From an uncultured Bacteroidaceae bacterium (lineage in GTDB: Bacteria; Bacteroidota; Bacteroidia; Bacteroidales; Bacteroidaceae): 64,000 nucleotides of DNA. The notes under the pieces were generated by a model. It ran no database searches and was not told where the DNA came from. It saw only the letters and a list, made by a program, of their open reading frames with translations. The translations under genes were made by a program, and so were the position numbers. Shown in pieces: positions 8,684 to 17,079 of this stretch. The DNA is taken from the NCBI GenBank assembly GCA_934394435.1, contig CAKRRN010000003.1, positions 1 through 64,000 on the forward strand, written 5' to 3'. Position 1 is the first letter of the stretch, and each line of letters begins with the position of its first letter.

Positions 8684-9079
8684 ATGGAAAGTAAGTATAT
8701 AGCAAATGCAGTTGGCCGTCGCAAGAGCGCGGTGGCTCGTGTGTATGTATCAGAGGGTAGTGGTAACATTACTATCAACAAGCGTACTTTGGAGCAGTAT
8801 TTCCCCAGCACCATCCTGCAGTATGTGGTTAAGCAGCCACTGAGCCTGCTTGATGTTGTGGAAAAGTATGATATCAAGGTTAATCTTTTCGGTGGTGGCT
8901 TCACTGGTCAGTCACAGGCTTTGCGTCTGGCTATCGCTCGCGCATTGGTGAAGATTAACGCTGAGGACAAGAAGGCTCTTCGTGCAGAAGGCTTCATGAC
9001 ACGTGATAGCCGTGCTGTTGAACGTAAGAAGCCAGGTCGTCCAAAGGCACGTCGTCGCTTCCAGTTCAGCAAACGTTAG
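8684..9079 (+). CDS. rpsI: Small ribosomal subunit protein uS9
   Basis: This encodes 131 residues. It opens with AVGRRKSAVARVYVSEGSG and ends in the conserved basic tail KPGRPKARRRFQFSKR, whose last Arg contacts P-site tRNA in the 30S subunit. The rplM-rpsI pair is conserved across bacteria. The start codon lies 8 bases after the rplM stop, so the two are co-translated from one message. Confidence 0.98.
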   Translation: MESKYIANAVGRRKSAVARVYVSEGSGNITINKRTLEQYFPSTILQYVVKQPLSLLDVVEKYDIKVNLFGGGFTGQSQALRLAIARALVKINAEDKKALRAEGFMTRDSRAVERKKPGRPKARRRFQFSKR

Positions 9080-9101
9080 TATTCTTTTCTGGAAAAGAAA
9101 A

Positions 9102-9149
9102 CGAGTGCTGCCTTTATGCTGTTGTATGATGGCGTGGAAGCAGCACTTG
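9102..9149 (+). terminator. Hairpin between rpsI and rpsB, possible attenuator
   Basis: CGAGTGCTGC (9102-9111) pairs with GCAGCACTTG (9140-9149), 10 bp including one G-T pair, followed by TGTTTAG. No TAnnTTTG promoter is seen between here and rpsB, so it may be a partial terminator that sets the ratio of rplM-rpsI to rpsB-tsf transcripts. Confidence 0.5.
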
Positions 9150-9239
9150 TGTTTAGTATCTAAATCTGCTTGACTTCCGTCGGCTGAAGACCTGATGGGA
9201 CTACTTGCAGATTGGTTCCTCAAACATAAATGAAAATCG

Positions 9240-9352
9240 TAGCTTCGACGGCTGGCTCAGAGAATAGATGAACAGCCAGGGAAGCGCGTTCGGGCGAAAG
9301 TCCGGAAGAATTAAAAAAGAAAGTAAACAAATAAATCAAACACAAAAGAACA
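9240..9352 (+). promoter_or_regulatory. rpsB: Structured leader of rpsB-tsf
   Basis: CTGGCT (9252-9257) pairs with AGCCAG (9274-9279), next to a small CGC/GCG hairpin (9285-9296) and the phrase GCGAAAGTCCGGA, before an A-rich ribosome-entry region. A folded leader next to rpsB fits feedback control by S2, but this is inference from position and folding only. Confidence 0.45.
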
Positions 9353-10177
9353 ATGTCAAGAACTAATTTTGATGTATTGCTGGAGGCTGGCTGTCACTTT
9401 GGTCACCTCAAGAGAAAGTGGAACCCTGCAATGGCTCCTTACATCTTCATGGAGCGTAACGGGATTCATATTATCGATTTGCACAAGACTGTTGCCAAGA
9501 TAGACGAGGCTGCAGAGGCACTGAAGCAGGTGGCAAAGAGCGGCAAGAAGATTCTTTTCGTCGCTACAAAGAAGCAGGCTAAGCAGGTAGTGGCAGAGAA
9601 GGCTTCTTCTGTGAATATGCCTTATGTAATCGAGCGTTGGCCCGGTGGTATGCTGACCAACTTCCCCACAATCCGTAAGGCTGTGAAGAAGATGGCAAAC
9701 ATCGACAAGCTGACAGCTGATGGCACATACAGCAATTTGAGCAAGCGTGAAATCCTGCAGATTAGCCGTCAGCGTGCTAAGCTGGAGAAGAACCTTGGCT
9801 CTATCGCAGATCTGAATCGTCTGCCTGCAGCTCTCTTCGTGGTAGATGTGCTGAAGGAGCAGATTGCCGTTCGTGAGGCTACCCGTCTGGGTATTCCCGT
9901 GTTCGGTATCGTAGATACAAACTCTAACCCCGAGAATGTTGACTTCGTGATTCCTGCCAACGATGATGCCAGCAAGAGCATCGACGTGATCCTGGATGCA
10001 TGCTGTGCAGCTATTGCTGAGGGTCTGGAGGAGAGAAAGGCAGAGAAAGCTGATGCAGAAGCAGCTGCTCAGCAAGAGGATCAGCCTGTAAAGAAAGGTC
10101 GTCGCAATGGTAAGGCTCGCGAAGAGGAAGCTCCTGCTGAAGAGGCTTCTGCTGAGGAGGCACCCGTTGCAGAGTAA
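9353..10177 (+). CDS. rpsB: Small ribosomal subunit protein uS2
   Basis: This encodes 274 residues. The start has the S2 signature LLEAGCHFGHLKRKWNPAM, and the body carries FVATKKQAK, ERWPGGMLTNF and GIPVFGIVDTNSNP. The last 35-40 residues are a charged, low-complexity A/E/K tail found in many Bacteroidetes S2 proteins. S2 joins the 30S subunit late, at the head-body junction near the mRNA exit. It precedes tsf by 27 bases, the usual rpsB-tsf pairing. Confidence 0.98.
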   Translation: MSRTNFDVLLEAGCHFGHLKRKWNPAMAPYIFMERNGIHIIDLHKTVAKIDEAAEALKQVAKSGKKILFVATKKQAKQVVAEKASSVNMPYVIERWPGGMLTNFPTIRKAVKKMANIDKLTADGTYSNLSKREILQISRQRAKLEKNLGSIADLNRLPAALFVVDVLKEQIAVREATRLGIPVFGIVDTNSNPENVDFVIPANDDASKSIDVILDACCAAIAEGLEERKAEKADAEAAAQQEDQPVKKGRRNGKAREEEAPAEEASAEEAPVAE

Positions 10178-10204
10178 TTAACAAATTACAAGAAGAGAAG
10201 AACT

Positions 10205-11197
10205 ATGAATGTTACAATGACCGATATCAAGAAGCTTCGCGAAATGACCGGAGCTGGTCTGTCTGACTGTAAGAAGGCATTGGCAGAGTCTGAGGATATG
10301 GACGGTGCTGTGGCTTATCTGCGTAAAAAAGGTCAGGCTGTTGCAGCAAAGCGTAGCGATCGTGAAACGGCTGAAGGTTGTGTGCTGGTAAAGGCAGAAA
10401 ACGGTTTTGGCGCTATTATCGCTTTGAAGTGCGAGACAGACTTCGTTGCTAACAATGCAGACTTCGTTGCTCTGACTCAGCAGATTCTGGATGCAGCTGT
10501 TGCCAACAAGTGTAAGTCACTCGATGAGGTGAAGGCTCTTCCCTTGGGCGAAGGCACAGTGGCTGATGCTGTTACCGCACGTAGTGGTATTACTGGTGAG
10601 AAGATGGAGTTGGATGGCTACTCGTATATTGAGAGCGACAACATCTGCATTTACAACCACATGAATCGTAATGGTCTTTGCGCAATGGTAGCTTTGAGCG
10701 CACCTGTTGCTGATGAGACTGTTGGCAAGAATGTGGCTATGCAGATTGCAAGTGCTGCTCCTGTGGCTATTGACGAGAGCGGTGTTCCTCAGTCTGTAAA
10801 GGACAATGAGATTGCCGTAGCTATTGAAAAGACAAAGGCAGAGCAGGTGCAGAAAGCTGTAGAGAACGCCTTGAAGAAGGCTGGTATCAATCCTGCTTTG
10901 GTTAATAGCGAAGAGCACATGGAGAGCAACATCGCCAAGGGCTGGATTACCGCTGAGGATGTTGAGCGTGCTAAGGCTATCATCAAGGAGGTGTCTGAGG
11001 AGAAGTCGCACAACCTGCCTGAAGCTATGATTCAGAATATCGCTAAGGGTCGTCTGAACAAGTTCCTCAAGGAAAACTGCTTGCTCAGCCAGGAGTATAT
11101 TTGGGACAAGAACCTTACGGTAGCTTCATATCTGAACTCTATCGAGAAGGGTCTGACTGTGACTGACTTCAAGCGTTTCACTCTGCGTGCAGAGTAA
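10205..11197 (+). CDS. tsf: Translation elongation factor Ts
   Basis: This encodes 330 residues, the long form typical of Bacteroidetes. The UBA-like N-terminus reads IKKLREMTGAGLSDCKKALAES, and the EF-Tu contact phrase ALKCETDFVANN is present. EF-Ts exchanges GDP for GTP on EF-Tu. ATG 10205 is kept as the start because family members in the phylum carry the same four extra residues before the internal Met at 10217. A strong terminator follows. Confidence 0.97.
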   Translation: MNVTMTDIKKLREMTGAGLSDCKKALAESEDMDGAVAYLRKKGQAVAAKRSDRETAEGCVLVKAENGFGAIIALKCETDFVANNADFVALTQQILDAAVANKCKSLDEVKALPLGEGTVADAVTARSGITGEKMELDGYSYIESDNICIYNHMNRNGLCAMVALSAPVADETVGKNVAMQIASAAPVAIDESGVPQSVKDNEIAVAIEKTKAEQVQKAVENALKKAGINPALVNSEEHMESNIAKGWITAEDVERAKAIIKEVSEEKSHNLPEAMIQNIAKGRLNKFLKENCLLSQEYIWDKNLTVASYLNSIEKGLTVTDFKRFTLRAE

Positions 11198-11224
11198 TGG
11201 TCTTAAAAAGACGGAAACAAGATA

Positions 11225-11258
11225 AAAAGTGGGATTCCCATTCGGGGATTCCACTTTT
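11225..11258 (+). terminator. Intrinsic terminator of the rplM-tsf operon
   Basis: A 15-bp stem with two or three G-T pairs (AAAAGTGGGATTCCC with GGGGATTCCACTTTT) and an ATTC loop is followed by CTTTTTATCTTT. It starts about 28 bases after the tsf stop. Confidence 0.9.
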
Positions 11259-11328
11259 CTTTTTATCTTTGTTCTGAACTTAAATAGCGAAACGTGATTC
11301 TCTCCACTTTAGTTAAAAAATACAGCAG

Positions 11329-11943
11329 ATGAAGATATTTGGAATAGGAATGAACTATTTGGAGCACAATAAAGAACTCCATGATACGTTATTATATAAA
11401 GACCCAGTGGTGTTTACAAAGGCAGACTCATCTCTGTTGACGGGTGGAAAACCTTTCTTCATACCAGACTACACGCAGCGTTGCGAATATGAGACAGAAC
11501 TGGTGGTACGCATCAATCATCTTGGGAGAAGTATCCCAGAGCGGTTTGCGCATCGGTATTATGATGAGGTTTCGGTGGGAATAGATTTTACTGCACGAGA
11601 CTTGCAGCAGCAGTTACGCTCCGCTGGACTTCCCTGGGACTTATGTAAGGGGTTTGATGGTAGTGCCGTTGTCGGTACTTGGGTTACGCTGAAAGAGGTG
11701 GGTGATGTGCAAAATCTTCATTTCAATCTCAAGATAAACGGACAGACGGTACAATGCGGCTATACGGGCGACATGTTGCACAGCGTGGACAAACTGGTAA
11801 GCTTCATCAGTCGCTATTTCACACTGAAGACAGGTGATATTATTTTCACGGGTACTCCTGCTGGTGTGGGGCCAGTACAGATAGATGACCACTTGGAGGG
11901 ATTTCTGGAAGACCGTCCTTTACTGGATTTCCATGTGAGATAA
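11329..11943 (+). CDS. Fumarylacetoacetate hydrolase family protein
   Basis: This encodes 204 residues, the compact single-domain FAH fold. Near the N-terminus is the family phrase KIFGIGMNYLEHNKEL. Metal ligands are expected in EYETELVVRI (two acidic residues) and GIDFTARDLQ, with KGFDGSAVVG and GDIIFTGTPAGVGP completing the active-site signature. Small family members act as acylpyruvate hydrolases or oxaloacetate decarboxylases; the substrate cannot be told from sequence. A TATCTTTG box overlaps the preceding terminator region (11264-11271) and could be its promoter. porU follows after 49 bases. Confidence 0.92.
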   Translation: MKIFGIGMNYLEHNKELHDTLLYKDPVVFTKADSSLLTGGKPFFIPDYTQRCEYETELVVRINHLGRSIPERFAHRYYDEVSVGIDFTARDLQQQLRSAGLPWDLCKGFDGSAVVGTWVTLKEVGDVQNLHFNLKINGQTVQCGYTGDMLHSVDKLVSFISRYFTLKTGDIIFTGTPAGVGPVQIDDHLEGFLEDRPLLDFHVR

Positions 11944-11992
11944 AGAGTGGTGCAAAGCAAATAAAAAAAATAAATAGAGAAAAGGCTCAAAG

Positions 11993-14900
11993 ATGAATAG
12001 ATGCCTGTATGTGATGTGTCTGACGCTTGCTCTGCTGATGGGCGAGCATATGGTTGCAGCTTCCTCTCAGCGGATGGGAGGGAAGGACATTCGTGCAGAC
12101 TTTACGCAACTGGACTGGAACGAACTGCGTATAGATTCTACTTTACCTTATTATACAGAGGTCATTCCTTTAGAGTCTGACTATCGGAACTATGATTATA
12201 AGGTTTCGCTGGATTATCCCGAATATACGGTGCTAACGCCAACTGAACGTGAGGTTGCGTTGCAGTTTGATTCTTTGATACAGGATTCTATTCAGATTGT
12301 ATCTTCTATAGGAGTACAGCGTAAAGCTGGTTTCCTGGATATTTCGTTTATTCCTGTTATCCGCAAGGATGGGCGTTATTTGAAACTCCTGTCTGCGCGT
12401 GTTACCATCTCCCCCCTTCCAAAGGCTGCCCATGCTCGTAAAGTCTTGTCGGAACCTGCCACCCGGTATGCAGACCACTCTGTTCTGAGAGAAGGCAAGT
12501 GGGTGAAGATTTATGTGACACAAGATGGTGTTTACAGTCTGACGCGTTCGCGCCTTCGTCGTATGGGATTCTCCAATCCAGATAAGGTACGGCTGTATGG
12601 TTACGGAGGACACCGTCAGAAAGAGTTGATACAGGCAGATAGTGACTATGATGATCTGCAAGAAATTCCTCTTCTGAAACAGGACGACAACACATGGCTC
12701 TTCTGGGCTAATGGACTTGTCTATTGGAACGGAGATTCACGTGTGTTTAACCCCTATTCCACAAAAGCATATTATTTTCTTACAGAAGGAGACTCTCCGC
12801 TAACGATGGGAACGCTCTCAGACATTTCCTCTTCTGCTTCAGCCAACGAGATATCCTCCTTTAGGGATCATGTGCTTTATGAGAAAGATGAGTATGCCTG
12901 GTTTTGGGGAGGAAGTAATCTGTATGATGGAGTGAATTATGCCAGTTCAAACAGTCATACGTATAGTCTGAGAACTCAGGATTCTCAGGGAGGGGAAAAA
13001 CTGACAGTGGCTTTTACGGCTTCCAGCGATGCGAAAACCCAGTTGTTGCCAAACGTGAATGGCCAAGACCTTTCGGTGATGACTCTGAGTCCTATAAGCA
13101 AATACATATACGCTACCTCTGCGACTTCTACTTATGACGTGAGTGAGCATTCCACTGGGAATCTCTGGACAGTGAAGTTGACCAGTACGGCAGGTCATGA
13201 TGCACGGTTGGATTATTTGGCTGTGCATTATCAACGTCGTATAGCGGTGCCTTCTAATGATGGCTATGTAGCTTTCTCTTCTTCGGAGACGCGTCCCTCC
13301 ACGTTTGTCATTTCCTGCAATCCTTCTGACACTCGTTTGGTTCGCATTGATTATGCTCGCCATGCGGCAGAACTGGTCAATCTGGAGGTGAAGGATGAGA
13401 AGACCGCTCTGGCTAAGGTTGCGGACCCCTCCCTTCGCTATGTTGCTTTGGATGTCACCCATTCGTTTCCGGAACCAAACTATGAGGGTGAGGTGGAAAA
13501 TCAGGATCTTCATGCTGTTGACAGTCTGGATATGGTGATTATCATCCCAGCAAACGCAAAGTTGCAGAGTGAAGCACAACGTTTGGCTGATGCACATGCT
13601 GAGTATGATGGATTGCGTGTGGGAGTATTTCGTGCCGACCATATTTACAATGAGTTTTCGAGCGGTACTCCTGATGCTACAGCTTACCGTCGGTTCATGA
13701 AGATGCTTTATGACCGTGCCCAGTCAGACAAGGATGCTCCACGCTATCTTCTGCTTATGGGAGACTGTGCTTGGGACAACCGTATGGTGAGCACAGCCTG
13801 GAAGAAGTATTCTCCTGATGACTATCTGCTTTGCTATGAGAGCGAAAATAGTTTCAGTGACACACGATGCTATGTGATGGAGGACTATTTCGGCCTGCTT
13901 GACGATGGCGAGGGAGCAAATCTGCTTAGGGAGAAATCAGATTTGGGTATAGGGCGTTTCCCCGTAACGACACTTGCCGAAGCTAAAGCCATGGTGGACA
14001 AGAGTATTGCTTTCTTGAGCAATTCAAATGCAGGAGCATGGAAGAATCTTGTTTACGTGCTGGGTGATGATGGTGATGAGAATGGACATATGAGCGATGC
14101 GGACAACGTGGCAGAACGGGTACGTATGGCAAATCCTGCTATCGAGCTGCACAAGGTTTATTGGGATGCCTATCAGCGTGTCAGCACTATCAAAAGTAAT
14201 ACGTATCCCGATGTCACCGCCCTTTTACACAAGCAGATGCAGGATGGAGCACTTGTGATGAACTACACCGGTCATGGAGCTACGTATACGCTCAGTCATG
14301 AATTTGTGCTCCAAAGAGAAGATTTTGCTAATGTGAAGAGTGAGCATCCAGCCTTGTGGGTGACAGCCGCCTGTGACGTGATGCCTTTTGACGGGCAGAC
14401 TGCTAATATTGGTGAAACGGCGGTACTTAATCCCAATGGCGGTGCTTTAGCCTTCTATGGTACCACTCGCACGGTTTACTCTACGCAGAATCTAAGCATG
14501 AACCGTTTCTTTATGTCTTATCTGTTCTCGTCAGATGGTGAAGGAAATCCGTATCGTCTGGGCGATGCTATCCGTCTGGCCAAGGCAAATATCATATCGG
14601 AGGGCTATGAAGGTGACAGACGCGAAAATAAGTTGCAGTATGCTCTTCTGGGCGATCCTGCTCTAACCATAACGCCCCCTCGCAATGCTGTCGTGCTTGA
14701 CAGTATTGCGGGTACGGATCTCTCGAAAGGTTCCACAATACAGCTTCGCGCAGGACAGCGCGTAAGGATGGTGGGCCACGTGGAAGATTCTGAGGGCAAT
14801 GCTTTGTCTGGCTTCCAGGGAGTGCTCTCTTCGCGATTGTTCGACAGTCAGACCACAGTCACCTGCCGTAATAATGCAGGAGCCACCAATGCCTTTGTCT

Positions 14901-15775
14901 ACAAGGATCGGAAGTCTGTGCTTTATGAGTCACAAGACAGTATAGTCGGTGGAAATTTTGAAGTGAGTTTTGTGGTTCCGATAGACATCAGTTATAGTAA
15001 TGCCTCTGGACGTGTCGTATTCTACGCCAAAGATAATACAAGCACACAAGAAGCACATGGATATTGTGAGAAATTCAATATTGGAGGGGTTGAGGATAAT
15101 CTGGATACAGACTCTCTGGGGCCCAATATTACTGCCTGGCTGAATTCTGAAGATTTCCAAGATGGCGGTGTGGTAAATGCGACTCCCTATTTTGTGGCAC
15201 AGTTAGAGGATGAAAATGGTGTAAATGTAAGTGGTACGGGCGTAGGTCATGATCTCTCTCTTACTGTGGACGGACGACCAGACCTTACTTTTACGCTAAA
15301 CGACTACTACGTTCGTGAATTTGGAGATTTTACCCGTGGAACAGTTGCCTTCACTCTTCCGCAGTTGGAGGCTGGTACACATAGTCTGACTTTCCGCGCG
15401 TGGGACTTGCTCAATAATATGAGTTCTACAACACTTTCCTTCAATGTGAATCCTTCGCTCAAACCAGATATGTTAAGTCTGTCAGCCAGTCAGAATCCAG
15501 CTACTGTCAGTACCAATTTCCTTATCTCCTATGATTTGCCAGGTGCGGATTGCACATTCATGGTTGATGTGTTTGACTTTGCTGGTCACTTATTGTGGAC
15601 CACCACCCAGACAGGTAATAGTGCTACGGGTCTGTATTCCATCCCTTGGAACCTATGCACCAGCAGTGGAGGACGTCTGGGCACGGGCATCTATTTCTAC
15701 CGTTGCCGTATGCAGAGTGGCAGCAGCAGTAAGGTGTCTAAAACACAAAAAATAGTAATCTTGAACAATAAATAA
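11993..15775 (+). CDS. porU: Type IX secretion system sortase PorU
   Basis: This encodes 1260 residues with a signal peptide (about 1-23). It contains a peptidase C25 (gingipain-like) domain with the catalytic pair His761 in NYTGHGA and Cys794 in TAACD, set in the expected strand context. The C-terminal region resembles a type IX sorting domain (GTGIYFYRCRM, KTQKIVIL), which PorU keeps in known species. PorU sits on the outer surface with PorV, cleaves the C-terminal signal of cargo and transfers it to A-LPS. It is somewhat longer than the Porphyromonas protein (about 1160). porV begins 26 bases after the stop, so the two form one unit. The likely clients include the tail-bearing proteins elsewhere in this window. 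Confidence 0.93.
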   Translation: MNRCLYVMCLTLALLMGEHMVAASSQRMGGKDIRADFTQLDWNELRIDSTLPYYTEVIPLESDYRNYDYKVSLDYPEYTVLTPTEREVALQFDSLIQDSIQIVSSIGVQRKAGFLDISFIPVIRKDGRYLKLLSARVTISPLPKAAHARKVLSEPATRYADHSVLREGKWVKIYVTQDGVYSLTRSRLRRMGFSNPDKVRLYGYGGHRQKELIQADSDYDDLQEIPLLKQDDNTWLFWANGLVYWNGDSRVFNPYSTKAYYFLTEGDSPLTMGTLSDISSSASANEISSFRDHVLYEKDEYAWFWGGSNLYDGVNYASSNSHTYSLRTQDSQGGEKLTVAFTASSDAKTQLLPNVNGQDLSVMTLSPISKYIYATSATSTYDVSEHSTGNLWTVKLTSTAGHDARLDYLAVHYQRRIAVPSNDGYVAFSSSETRPSTFVISCNPSDTRLVRIDYARHAAELVNLEVKDEKTALAKVADPSLRYVALDVTHSFPEPNYEGEVENQDLHAVDSLDMVIIIPANAKLQSEAQRLADAHAEYDGLRVGVFRADHIYNEFSSGTPDATAYRRFMKMLYDRAQSDKDAPRYLLLMGDCAWDNRMVSTAWKKYSPDDYLLCYESENSFSDTRCYVMEDYFGLLDDGEGANLLREKSDLGIGRFPVTTLAEAKAMVDKSIAFLSNSNAGAWKNLVYVLGDDGDENGHMSDADNVAERVRMANPAIELHKVYWDAYQRVSTIKSNTYPDVTALLHKQMQDGALVMNYTGHGATYTLSHEFVLQREDFANVKSEHPALWVTAACDVMPFDGQTANIGETAVLNPNGGALAFYGTTRTVYSTQNLSMNRFFMSYLFSSDGEGNPYRLGDAIRLAKANIISEGYEGDRRENKLQYALLGDPALTITPPRNAVVLDSIAGTDLSKGSTIQLRAGQRVRMVGHVEDSEGNALSGFQGVLSSRLFDSQTTVTCRNNAGATNAFVYKDRKSVLYESQDSIVGGNFEVSFVVPIDISYSNASGRVVFYAKDNTSTQEAHGYCEKFNIGGVEDNLDTDSLGPNITAWLNSEDFQDGGVVNATPYFVAQLEDENGVNVSGTGVGHDLSLTVDGRPDLTFTLNDYYVREFGDFTRGTVAFTLPQLEAGTHSLTFRAWDLLNNMSSTTLSFNVNPSLKPDMLSLSASQNPATVSTNFLISYDLPGADCTFMVDVFDFAGHLLWTTTQTGNSATGLYSIPWNLCTSSGGRLGTGIYFYRCRMQSGSSSKVSKTQKIVILNNK

Positions 15776-15801
15776 CCTCCTTGGAGTGTTTATATAAGTG
15801 T

Positions 15802-16998
15802 ATGAAAGCGAAGTTCCCATATCGATTGTGTGTGCTTGGCATGAGCCTTGCGATGACTGTTCCCGCTTTTTCTGACAGCGGAAATAGTTACAAGAACAAT
15901 ATGTTCAATCCTGTGAGAACCAGTGTCACTTCTTTGTCGATTGCTCCGGATGCGCGTGCTGGTGCTATGGGTGACTTGGGTGCTGCCACAGAAGCGGATG
16001 TAAATGCGCAGTATTGGAATCCTGCCAAGTATCCGTTTAATATTGCACGTGCTGGGGTAGGAGTCAGTTACACTCCATGGTTGCGCAAGTTGGTCAATGA
16101 TATAAACCTTGCCAATCTGGCTGGTTTCTATCGTATCGGAGATTATTCAGCGGTGAGCGCTTCACTTCGTTTCTTTAGTCTCGGAGAAGTGTTTTTGAGC
16201 GATATGGATGACATGACTATCAATCCTTATGAGTTTGCGGTTGATGCTGGTTATAGTCGTATGCTTAGCGAACGGTTCTCAATGGCGGTCAACATGCGTT
16301 TCATCTTTTCGGATATCCGCTATGACTATACTGCGGAAAGCAGTCCAGGAAAGGCTTTTGCTGCAGATATCGCCCTCTATCGTTTGGGCTATTTCATGAT
16401 GGGCAGTCGCGAATGCAGTTTTGGATGGGGATTGAATATCAATAACATCGGTAGCAAGATTTCTTATGGAGGTGACGATAATGCGGAGTTTATTCCCACG
16501 AATCTGCGTTTGGGAATGAACATGACTGTGCCCTTCAATGACTATAATAAGTTTAGCGTGGCGGTAGATGCCAATAAACTTTTGGTTCCCACTTATCCCA
16601 AGCAGGATACGGAGAACGGAGAAACGGATAACGATTACACCGATCGCGTGCAGAAGGAATATTATGATGTTTCTCCCATAGCAGGTATCTTTAAAAGTTT
16701 TCACGATGCTCCAAACGGCTTCAAGGAGGAAATGCAGGAGATACAATGGAGTGTAGGTTGCGAATATACCTATAACGACCGCTTTATGTTACGTGGCGGT
16801 TATCATCATGAAGCTGCTAATAAGGGTAACCGAAAGTATTTCACTGTGGGTGCGGGCTTCCATATGAGCGTTTTCACGGTAGACGCTGCATACGTGTTCA
16901 GCACCAGCCAGACTAATCCTCTTGACCAGACAATGCGTTTCTCGCTGGGCTTTGACCTTGATGGCATGAAGGATCTCTTTGGGAAGAAACGTAGATAA
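15802..16998 (+). CDS. porV: Type IX secretion outer-membrane shuttle PorV (LptO)
   Basis: From the ATG at 15802 this encodes 398 residues with a signal peptide ending near VPAFSD. An upstream in-frame TTG at 15781 is less likely because it would precede the signal peptide. The mature protein carries SIAPDARAGAMGDLGAATEADVNAQYWNPAK, shortened here to its key phrase ARAGAMGDLGAATEAD, the hallmark of PorV/PorQ FadL-like barrels. The C-terminus ends in alternating barrel strands. PorV collects cargo from the translocon and delivers it to PorU. It forms an operon with porU. Confidence 0.93.
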   Translation: MKAKFPYRLCVLGMSLAMTVPAFSDSGNSYKNNMFNPVRTSVTSLSIAPDARAGAMGDLGAATEADVNAQYWNPAKYPFNIARAGVGVSYTPWLRKLVNDINLANLAGFYRIGDYSAVSASLRFFSLGEVFLSDMDDMTINPYEFAVDAGYSRMLSERFSMAVNMRFIFSDIRYDYTAESSPGKAFAADIALYRLGYFMMGSRECSFGWGLNINNIGSKISYGGDDNAEFIPTNLRLGMNMTVPFNDYNKFSVAVDANKLLVPTYPKQDTENGETDNDYTDRVQKEYYDVSPIAGIFKSFHDAPNGFKEEMQEIQWSVGCEYTYNDRFMLRGGYHHEAANKGNRKYFTVGAGFHMSVFTVDAAYVFSTSQTNPLDQTMRFSLGFDLDGMKDLFGKKRR

Positions 16999-17067
16999 TC
17001 TCATTTCAGACTCAAGGGAATGATAGCTTCCATTGGCGTTTTTTGAAACGATTTCTCTCAAATGTGG

Positions 17068-17075
17068 TAACTTTG
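17068..17075 (+). promoter_or_regulatory. -7 box (TAACTTTG) abutting a start codon
   Basis: TAACTTTG ends 4 bases before the ATG at 17080, with TTTTG at 17041-17045 about 22 bases upstream. Transcription would begin at or just after the first ATG, so the message is leaderless or translation starts at the next in-frame ATG (17095). Confidence 0.55.
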
Positions 17076-17079
17076 TAAA

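Noticed and set aside
9240..9310. RNase P or tRNA-like signature (GCGAAAGTCCGGA) before rpsB
   Set aside because: The phrase resembles an RNase P core motif, but the rest of that RNA (about 350 nt) cannot fit, and no tRNA cloverleaf is possible. It is treated as leader structure.
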